From: an uncultured Selenomonadaceae bacterium
GTDB taxonomy: Bacteria; Bacillota; Negativicutes; Selenomonadales; Selenomonadaceae
Length of the DNA: 6,159 nt
Direction of reading: 5' to 3'
NCBI GenBank assembly: GCA_905236785.1
Contig: CAJOQC010000161.1
Coordinates: 1 to 6,159 of the forward strand
Below, in pieces: positions 1 to 5,001 of the stretch. A model generated the notes under the pieces. That model saw only the letters and a program-made list of their open reading frames with translations, was not told where the DNA came from and searched no databases. The position numbers and the translations under genes are program-made. Numbering within the stretch: position 1 is the first letter of the stretch; the number at the start of each line of letters is the position of its first letter.

Positions 1-49
1 CGACGGAGTATGGGGAAGGGTTACGAAGTAAAAAGGGCAACAATTCATG
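1..49. other. Unresolved left flank, possible 3' end of an upstream gene
   Basis: In plus-strand frame 2 the first nine codons (2-28) read DGVWGRVTK and end at a TAA at 29-31. This could be the tail of an upstream gene, but nine residues cannot identify a family or prove coding. Frames 1 and 3 stay open longer only by running into the GC-rich repeat that follows, where repeat sequence commonly creates spurious reading frames. A short open stretch on the minus strand from about 48 to 1 has no visible ribosome binding site. I see no RNA gene here. Confidence 0.25.
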
Positions 50-212
50 GTTACTATTCACCGTTCGACACGAAACCCCTCCGTCAGCCCTACGAGCCGC
101 CACCTCCCCTTTCAGTGGAAGCAAAAAATTTATTCCCTTGAGCCTCCCCTGAAAGGGATTGAAGTGCCGCGAAGCGGCGGAGGGGGTTACCCGCGTATCA
201 GTGAATAGCAAC
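50..212. repeat. Nested inverted-repeat intergenic element (MITE/REP-like)
   Basis: Three nested arm pairs share roughly the same centre. Outer: GTTACTATTCAC (50-61) against GTGAATAGCAAC (201-212), 11 of 12 pairing. Middle: AACCCCTCCG (74-83) against CGGAGGGGGTT (178-188), complementary apart from one extra G. Inner: CCCTTTCAG (107-115) against CTGAAAGGG (149-157), perfect. The right half also holds a local hairpin GCCGC-GAA-GCGGC (166-178). The core at about 74-188 resembles the short GC-rich palindromic elements scattered between genes in many gut Firmicutes; that likeness is from memory, and no second copy is present in this window to prove it is dispersed. There is no transposase. It could act as a transcript-end or RNA-stabilising structure ahead of the operon, but it has no terminal U-run typical of an intrinsic terminator. 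Confidence 0.6.
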
Positions 213-266
213 GATATGTACCCCAAAACAAATATATAAATACGAACAGCAAAAAGGAGAATAATC
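213..266 (+). promoter_or_regulatory. Leader of the ridA operon with ribosome binding site and weak -10 candidate
   Basis: AGGAG at 255-259 lies 7 nt before the ATG at 267 and is the clear ribosome binding site for the first gene. An AT-rich TATATAAAT stretch at 233-241 could supply a -10 hexamer (TATAAA at 235-240), but no good TTGACA-like -35 hexamer sits 16-18 nt upstream. The promoter assignment is therefore weak, while the ribosome binding site is solid. As the only gap upstream of five tightly packed genes in the window, this is the most likely place for their promoter, unless transcription comes through from further left. Confidence 0.4.
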
Positions 267-650
267 ATGAAAACATTTCACACCGACGATGCGCCAAAGG
301 CCGTAGGGCCGTACAGCCAAGCCAAAGCGGCTGGAGGGATGCTGTACCTTTCCGGGCAAATTGCCATAAATCCTGCGGCGGGGAAAATCGAAGCGCAGGA
401 TATTGAAGGGCAAACGGAACAGGTCTGCAAAAATATTGCCGCCGTATTAAAAGCGGCAGGGGCAAGCATGGCAGACGTTGTCAAAACCACCTGCTTTTTG
501 GCGGAAATTGCCGACTTTGGCAAGTTTAACGCCGTTTACGAAAAACATTTCACCGAAAAGCCCGCCAGAAGTTGCGTGGCGGTGAAGGATTTGCCGGCCG
601 GAGCGTTATGCGAAATCGAAGTTATCGCCGAATGTCCCAAAGGTAAATAA
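267..650 (+). CDS. ridA: RidA family reactive intermediate/imine deaminase
   Basis: A 127-residue protein, the usual length for the RidA (YjgF/YER057c/UK114) family. Family members are cytoplasmic trimers that hydrolyse reactive enamine/imine intermediates, such as 2-aminoacrylate released by PLP enzymes like threonine/serine dehydratase, to the keto acid and ammonia. Visible signature parts are GPYSQA at 14-19 (with Y17), LYLSGQI at 26-32, and the C-terminal stretch PARSCVAVKDLPAGALCEIE at 99-118. The latter carries R101, equivalent to the substrate-carboxylate arginine (R105 in E. coli RidA), together with C103 and E116. The ATG at 267 is preceded by AGGAG with 7 nt spacing. It is followed after 11 nt by the membrane-anchored binding protein and appears to lead the operon. 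Its metabolic link to the sensory genes is not evident and may simply be housekeeping. Family assignment is very secure; the exact substrate is not. Confidence 0.96.
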   Translation: MKTFHTDDAPKAVGPYSQAKAAGGMLYLSGQIAINPAAGKIEAQDIEGQTEQVCKNIAAVLKAAGASMADVVKTTCFLAEIADFGKFNAVYEKHFTEKPARSCVAVKDLPAGALCEIEVIAECPKGK

Positions 651-661
651 ACGAGCGGACA

Positions 662-1624
662 ATGGAACGACACGAACGGATTTTTCGCTATTGTATCGCC
701 GCCATGGCTTTGGCGTTAATCATGCTGTTTTTGTTGCAACTTGCCCGCACGGATTATTCCCTGCGGCAAAACGAAAACCGTCGCAAGTTCGGCGCGGTAT
801 ACATGACCATGAACAATCCTTTTTACGAAATAATCGACGAGGAAATACGCGCCGCCGTGGAAAATAACGGCGACGTGCTGATTTCCCGCGACCCGGCTCT
901 TAGCCAAGAGCGGCAAAACGAAGAAATAGAAGAACTTGTTAAAAGCGGCGTGTCCCTTTTGTTCGTGAACCCCGCCGACCAAAAGACCGTAACCCCCGCC
1001 ATAAAAGCGGCGGCAAAAGCGGGCGTACCTGTTATCGCCATCGACACCGGGCTTTACGACGATGATTATGCGGCGGTCACTGTAACCAGCGACAACTATG
1101 AAGCGGGGAAAATCTGCGCCGAACATTTAATCGCCCATTCCGACGGCGGGAAAATAGCTCTCTTAAAACATTCGGCGGCGCAATCGGCCTCCGAGAGAAT
1201 ACGGGGGTTTACCGACGCTTTAACGGGGCATGACGAATTTGAAATCGTGGCCGAAGAGGAATGTTTGGGGCAGCTTGAAATTGCCATGCCCGCCATGGAA
1301 AAAATTTTAACGGAACATGGCGCGGTGGATGCGGTGATGGCCATAAACGACCCGTCGGCCATGGGAGCGTTGGCGGCTTTGCAAAACTTCGGGCTGTTAA
1401 ACGACGTTTATGTTTACGGCGTGGACGGCGTGAAGGAAACGCGAGAACTCATAAAAAGCGGCGTAATGACAGCCACAGCGGTGCAACAGCCAAGAGAAAT
1501 AGGGCGCATCGCCGCTCGATTGGCCTATAGGATTTTGGCGGGGGAAAAGCCGGATAAACTTATTAGGCTTCCTGCCGTGTTGCTCACACGGGACAACGCC
1601 GACGAGGTGCCAAAATGGGATTGA
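662..1624 (+). CDS. Membrane-anchored RbsB-like sugar-binding (type I periplasmic-binding) protein, probable sensor subunit
   Basis: 320 residues. A short basic N-terminus (MERHERIFR) leads into one hydrophobic helix at about 10-27. No lipobox cysteine is seen (C11 has no LxxC context), so an uncleaved membrane anchor is likelier than a lipoprotein. The rest, about 42-315, is a type I (Peripla_BP_4) fold: GAVYMTMNNPFY at 44-55 (the NPFF-like ligand motif), NPAD at 103-106, VPVIAIDTG at 122-130, TSDNYEAG at 142-149, ERIRGF with R181, AINDPSAMG at 227-235, and YGVDG at 252-256 with D255. These match the ribose/galactose-binding family and suggest a monosaccharide-like ligand or autoinducer-like molecule, but the ligand is unknown. 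There is no LacI HTH. The gene overlaps the downstream kinase by 10 nt and no permease or ATPase is nearby, so a sensing role with that kinase, as for XylFII with LytS, is inferred. The start has only a weak upstream GAGCGG; M15 (704) is an alternative, but would remove the basic N-terminus. Confidence 0.88.
   Translation: MERHERIFRYCIAAMALALIMLFLLQLARTDYSLRQNENRRKFGAVYMTMNNPFYEIIDEEIRAAVENNGDVLISRDPALSQERQNEEIEELVKSGVSLLFVNPADQKTVTPAIKAAAKAGVPVIAIDTGLYDDDYAAVTVTSDNYEAGKICAEHLIAHSDGGKIALLKHSAAQSASERIRGFTDALTGHDEFEIVAEEECLGQLEIAMPAMEKILTEHGAVDAVMAINDPSAMGALAALQNFGLLNDVYVYGVDGVKETRELIKSGVMTATAVQQPREIGRIAARLAYRILAGEKPDKLIRLPAVLLTRDNADEVPKWD
1604..1609 (+). promoter_or_regulatory. Ribosome binding site inside the binding-protein gene
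   Basis: GAGGTG lies 5 nt before the ATG at 1615 and within the last codons of the upstream gene. It supports 1615 as the kinase start over the in-frame ATGs at 1636 and 1651, which have poorer upstream matches. Confidence 0.6.
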
Positions 1625-2919
1625 CGCGGGATAAAATGTCTTTTGTCGGTATGCATCATTTGTTTTATGCCTATAACGCCGTTGTCACCTTGTTAATCGC
1701 CGCCTTTATGAGCCTCACGCAAATAAAAATCGTGGAGTCGGCGGGGGCAAAATATTTTTTGGAGCGGGTGTCGGTGTTGCCCGCCCCCGCTCCGGAAAAT
1801 TTTTTTGTCACTTGTCTGTCCTTTTTGCTTTTGGTCGCCTTTGGCCGATTGTATACCACGGCAGATACCCGCGAATCATGGCAGTATGTGTATATGTTCC
1901 TTGAAGTTTGCGCCTGCATTTTTGTCATGCACAGCATAAACCTTGCCTATGACGGGGTGGTTTTGGTGATAGTGGCGGATTTAATGCGTCGCTACGCCGG
2001 GCGAAACCAAGAATACATATTGCCGGCGGCAATGACCCTTTTGTATTTTATCGCAAATTATAACCTTGTCGCCCTCAAGATGAAGGTAGTGCCATTTGAA
2101 GCGTACATCGCCTATTATAACGGCGCGGCGCAAACGGTGTTGTTGGCGACAAAAAACACCTTGGTGTCCCTAAATATCGTTCTGTTCGTAATTTTTATCG
2201 TTCTGTTGGTAAAAAGCAATCATGAAGAAAAGGAACGTATTCGCCAATTAAACGCAAGGTTGGAAGATGCCAACGAACAACTGCGCCTTTATGCCCAAGA
2301 GGCGGAGCGTACCGCCGAAACCCGCGAGCGAAACCGCTTGGCGCGGGAAATTCACGACACCTTGGGGCATACGCTGACCGGCATCGCGGCGGGTCTTGAT
2401 GCGTGCATTATGACCATGGAAACCGCGCCGGAATTTAGCAAGAAACAACTGGGAAAAATTCGGCAAATGGCCTTAGACGGCATAAAGGACGTGCGCCGCT
2501 CCGTAAAGAAACTGCGCCCCGACGCGCTTGAAAAACTGCCCCTTCGTTACGCTCTTGCCAAAATGACGGCGGAATTTGCCGAGTCTTCGGGCATGGACAT
2601 AACCTTCGACGTGACGGGATGGCCGGATAATCTTCGCAAAGACGAGGAAGAAGTTGTATATCGCATTGTGCAAGAGTGCCTCACAAACGCCAACCGCCAT
2701 GGCCGCGCCAAACACGTGGGCATAACGGTGGGCGGCGACGGCGAAGTCTTGCGGATAATAATTGCCGACGACGGGCAGGGCGCACAGGAAATTAAACAAG
2801 GCTTTGGGTTGCGTCACATGAAAGAACGGCTCGACCTTTTACATGGCTCGCTTAACTACTGGAGCGACGGCGGCTTTATCGTCGAGGCGGCAATACCCAT
2901 CAACAAGGAGCGTTCGTGA
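1615..2919 (+). CDS. Multi-pass membrane sensor histidine kinase, HisKA_3/HATPase_c (NarL-partner class)
   Basis: 434 residues. The N-terminal ~200 residues contain five or six hydrophobic segments (about 17-36, 63-79, 91-108, 111-122, 135-154, 183-200) that I do not recognise as a named sensory domain. A charged coiled-coil linker follows at about 203-240. The dimerisation/phosphotransfer region has the HisKA_3 signature RLAREIHDTLGHTLTGI, with H247 as the phospho-acceptor. The ATP-binding domain shows an N-box QECLTNANRHG (353-363, N358), a G1 motif DDGQG (385-389) and a G2-like GFGLRHMKERL (396-406). The kinase therefore looks complete and catalytically intact. It should autophosphorylate and pass phosphate to the response regulator encoded next, whose start overlaps its stop. 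With little extramembrane sequence of its own, it plausibly reads the ligand state of the membrane-anchored binding protein encoded just upstream, through membrane contacts; this is inference. Confidence 0.93.
   Translation: MGLTRDKMSFVGMHHLFYAYNAVVTLLIAAFMSLTQIKIVESAGAKYFLERVSVLPAPAPENFFVTCLSFLLLVAFGRLYTTADTRESWQYVYMFLEVCACIFVMHSINLAYDGVVLVIVADLMRRYAGRNQEYILPAAMTLLYFIANYNLVALKMKVVPFEAYIAYYNGAAQTVLLATKNTLVSLNIVLFVIFIVLLVKSNHEEKERIRQLNARLEDANEQLRLYAQEAERTAETRERNRLAREIHDTLGHTLTGIAAGLDACIMTMETAPEFSKKQLGKIRQMALDGIKDVRRSVKKLRPDALEKLPLRYALAKMTAEFAESSGMDITFDVTGWPDNLRKDEEEVVYRIVQECLTNANRHGRAKHVGITVGGDGEVLRIIIADDGQGAQEIKQGFGLRHMKERLDLLHGSLNYWSDGGFIVEAAIPINKERS
2905..2910 (+). promoter_or_regulatory. 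Ribosome binding site for the response regulator
   Basis: AAGGAG lies 8 nt before the ATG at 2919 and 5 nt before an in-frame GTG at 2916. The more usual spacing and the ATG codon favour 2919. The choice changes the protein by one residue. Confidence 0.6.
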
Positions 2920-3587
2920 TGATAAAAGTGATGATAGCCGACGACCAAGAACTTATTCGCGAAAGTTTGCAAGTGGTTCTTAACATGAACGCCGACATGG
3001 AAGTAGTGGGCATCGCCGAAAACGGGCGGGAACTTTTGGCGAAAGTGAAAAAAACCGTCCCCGACGTTATTTTGATGGACGTGCGAATGCCGGAAATCGA
3101 CGGCGTAATGGCCACCAAGGAAGTAAAGGAAACTTACCCCCAGATAAAAATAATAATCCTTACCACCTTTGACGACGACGAATATGTATATAACGCCCTA
3201 AAATACGGCGCAAGCGGCTATCTGCTAAAGGGCGTGTCCGTGCCGGAACTTTCCGCCGCCATTCGCACCGTCGCCTCCGGCGGTTCTATTTTAACGCCCA
3301 ACGTCATGACCAAAGTCGTTAAACTGTTTAATCAACTGGCGCAATCAAACCTTACGGTGGAAAACGAGGACGCGGACGCGAAAATTTTGAGCCGGACGGA
3401 AAGAAACGTGGCCACCTTGGTGGGGCGCGGTTTGTCAAACAAAGAAATAGCCGAAAAATTATCACTTACGGGGGGGACGGTGCGAAACAACCTCAGCGCG
3501 GCACTGTCAAAATTAAACCTGCGAGACAGAACTCAACTTGCAATATGGGCGGTGCAAACAGGGCTTGCCGCCGAGGAAACCACATGA
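2919..3587 (+). CDS. NarL/LuxR-family response regulator
   Basis: 222 residues from the ATG at 2919, typical length for the family. The receiver domain occupies about 1-118: acidic pocket D8-D9, phospho-acceptor D54 in LMDVRMPEIDG (52-62), switch threonine T82 in IIILTTFDDD, and conserved K104 in GYLLKG. A linker at about 119-155 leads to a LuxR/GerE helix-turn-helix at about 156-216, with LSRTERNVATLVGRGLSNKE and TVRNNLSAALSKLNLRDRTQ. It should bind DNA as a phosphorylation-driven dimer. The start overlaps the kinase stop by one base (TGATG), so the pair is translationally coupled and almost certainly cognate. The target genes are not evident; the downstream genes or a transporter locus elsewhere are candidates. 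A GTG at 2916 would add one residue. Its stop overlaps the next gene in an ATGA junction. Confidence 0.95.
   Translation: MIKVMIADDQELIRESLQVVLNMNADMEVVGIAENGRELLAKVKKTVPDVILMDVRMPEIDGVMATKEVKETYPQIKIIILTTFDDDEYVYNALKYGASGYLLKGVSVPELSAAIRTVASGGSILTPNVMTKVVKLFNQLAQSNLTVENEDADAKILSRTERNVATLVGRGLSNKEIAEKLSLTGGTVRNNLSAALSKLNLRDRTQLAIWAVQTGLAAEETT
3573..3576 (+). promoter_or_regulatory. Ribosome binding site deciding the solute-binding protein start
   Basis: GAGG lies 7 nt before the ATG at 3584. It supports that start over the in-frame ATG at 3545, which would prepend 13 residues (MGGANRACRRGNH) lying entirely within the regulator's coding sequence. Confidence 0.55.
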
Positions 3588-4879
3588 AAGAAAAAAAATT
3601 TTCCGCAGGGCAAAAATGGGGCATTGTCGTTGCTGTTTTGATTATTGTCGTTTACTTTGCCCATGGAGTCTATGAACGCAAAAATGCGCCGCGCCCTTTG
3701 CGGGTGGGTTTTTTCGTTGGCAGCCCCTACAACGTGCCGCAAAGCGACGCTTACGCCGTACTTGACGAGGCGATAAAAAGATATGCCGACGAAACGGGAA
3801 CAGCGGTGACATACGTCAGCGGAATACGCAAGGACGATTACGGCGAATGGCTGGCGGAAAGGTTTGTTGAAGGCGACGAGCCTGATGTTTTTTTCCTCAC
3901 CGCCGACGACTTGAACCTGTATGCGGGCATCGGCGCGCTAAAGGAACTTGACAATTTTATCGAGCAGGACGCGGCCGTGACGGTTGACGATTATTATTCC
4001 GCGTCGATAAATTCCTGCGTGTACGGCAAAAACATTGTGGCGTTGCCCTTTGAAAGCGTGCCTACGTTGATGTTTGTCAACAAAACGCTCCTAAAAAACG
4101 AAGGCATAGCCATGCCAAGTAACGATTGGACATGGGCGGACTTTCTTGCCGTATGTCGGCAGGTGACCCGCGATGCCGACGGGGACGGCGCTCTCGATCA
4201 ATTCGGCTGTTATGATTTTTCATGGCAGGCGGCGGCTGTGACAAACGGCGTTGCGCTATTTGACGACGACGGGCAAAGCGCGAATTTTTCCGGCGCGGGG
4301 CTAAACGAAACTATTTTGTTTTTGCGTGAGTTAAAAAATATTCGCCATGGTCATGAAATATCCGCCGGGGATTTTGACCGGGGGCGCGTGGCTTTTCGCC
4401 CCTTTAGTTTTGCCGAATATCGCGCTTATAAGCCCTATCCCTGGCGGATAAAAAAATACGCCGCTTTTCATTGGGACTGTGTGAAACTGCCCCGAGGCCC
4501 TCATGGAAAAAACATTTCCGAGCTTGATACCCTTATGGTGGGCATGAGCGCAAGAACCGACAAAGAGGACGAGGCATGGAAGTTTATGAAAAAACTTTGC
4601 AACGACAAAGAAATTCAAAAACTTATCACGGAAAAATCCCAAGGTTTGCCGGTGCGTCGCGATGTTGCTTTGAACCTTGATTTTTCCGACGAAATAATGA
4701 ACCCGCAAATCGTGACGGAAGTGTTAAACGACGCCGTGCCGCGCCCAAAATTTGCTCGCTACGAACAGACCATGCTCTACGCCGACCGCGAAGTAAAACG
4801 CATAATAGCCGCCGAAGATTATTCTGTCGGCGCGCTAAACCACCTGCAAAAAGAAATTACCGCCCTGTTGCAACATTAA
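3584..4879 (+). CDS. Membrane-anchored family 1 extracellular solute-binding protein (SBP_bac_1, MalE-like)
   Basis: 431 residues from the ATG at 3584, which overlaps the regulator stop by 4 nt (ATGA) and has GAGG 7 nt upstream. A basic N-terminus (MKEKKFSAGQK) precedes one hydrophobic helix at about 12-29. There is no lipobox cysteine, unlike most Gram-positive ABC binding proteins, so a membrane anchor or a standard cleaved signal is expected. The mature part has the family 1 pattern: LRVGFFVG (39-46) as first strand, PDVFFLTADDL, a hinge-like VALPFESVPTLMFVNKTLL, the WTWADFLAVCRQVT helix, and near the C-terminus EAWKFMKKL with GLPVRRDV. Residues 197-205 (DADGDGALD) form a calcium-loop-like motif common in this family. 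Ligands of the family are usually oligosaccharides or polyols; the actual ligand is not determinable. No permease or ATPase lies beside it, so it may serve sensing, supply ligand to the system, or work with a transporter encoded elsewhere. Confidence 0.88.
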   Translation: MKEKKFSAGQKWGIVVAVLIIVVYFAHGVYERKNAPRPLRVGFFVGSPYNVPQSDAYAVLDEAIKRYADETGTAVTYVSGIRKDDYGEWLAERFVEGDEPDVFFLTADDLNLYAGIGALKELDNFIEQDAAVTVDDYYSASINSCVYGKNIVALPFESVPTLMFVNKTLLKNEGIAMPSNDWTWADFLAVCRQVTRDADGDGALDQFGCYDFSWQAAAVTNGVALFDDDGQSANFSGAGLNETILFLRELKNIRHGHEISAGDFDRGRVAFRPFSFAEYRAYKPYPWRIKKYAAFHWDCVKLPRGPHGKNISELDTLMVGMSARTDKEDEAWKFMKKLCNDKEIQKLITEKSQGLPVRRDVALNLDFSDEIMNPQIVTEVLNDAVPRPKFARYEQTMLYADREVKRIIAAEDYSVGALNHLQKEITALLQH

Positions 4880-5001
4880 ATTATAAAAAATAAAGTTTTT
4901 AGGTTCTTTCTCTTTTTCTTTTTTTATGCACATTTAACAATATTTCAAAACAAAATGTTTTTTGACCGCAAGAACGGCAATGATATAACGGAGGTTTACC
5001 C
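4880..5001 (+). promoter_or_regulatory. AT-rich intergenic gap with strong ribosome binding site for the right-edge gene
   Basis: A 122-nt gap separates the solute-binding protein from the next sensor. GGAGG at 4990-4994, 7 nt before the ATG at 5002, is a strong ribosome binding site. A pyrimidine-rich run at about 4906-4926 follows a weak all-A/T pairing (ATAAAAAA near 4883 with TTTTTTAT near 4920) and lacks a GC stem, so it is at best a poor terminator. A second weak hairpin pairs AAAACA (4947-4952) with TGTTTT (4956-4961). Base composition shifts sharply from the coding regions, consistent with a real transcription-unit boundary, but I cannot place a promoter firmly. Confidence 0.4.

Noticed and set aside
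50..212. Riboswitch, tRNA or CRISPR repeat in the upstream region
   Set aside because: The inverted repeats are present only once, there is no cloverleaf or repeat-spacer periodicity, and no riboswitch core that I recognise.
265..523. Minus-strand reading frames opposite ridA
   Set aside because: RidA is unmistakable on the plus strand; the reverse frames are by-products of its codon pattern.
662..1624. LacI-type transcription factor
   Set aside because: The ligand-binding fold is shared with LacI regulators, but the N-terminus is a hydrophobic helix instead of a helix-turn-helix.
3545..3583. Upstream in-frame ATG for the family 1 solute-binding protein
   Set aside because: The 13 extra residues are not signal-like, overlap the regulator gene, and lack a good ribosome binding site; the ATG at 3584 has GAGG at 7 nt and a classic ATGA junction.
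4331..4708. 125-codon minus-strand reading frame inside the solute-binding protein gene
   Set aside because: It lies wholly within a convincing family 1 binding protein and has no domain features of its own.
4880..4930. Intrinsic terminator after the solute-binding protein gene
   Set aside because: There is a T-rich run, but the only pairing upstream is A/T with no GC stem, so read-through into the next gene cannot be excluded.
4962..4989. Promoter-like pair TTGACC (4962-4967) and TATAAC (4984-4989) with 16-nt spacing
   Set aside because: The hexamers look good, but transcription would start near 4996, after the GGAGG at 4990-4994 and about 6 nt before the ATG. The strong ribosome binding site would be left out of the transcript, so it is unlikely to be the main promoter.
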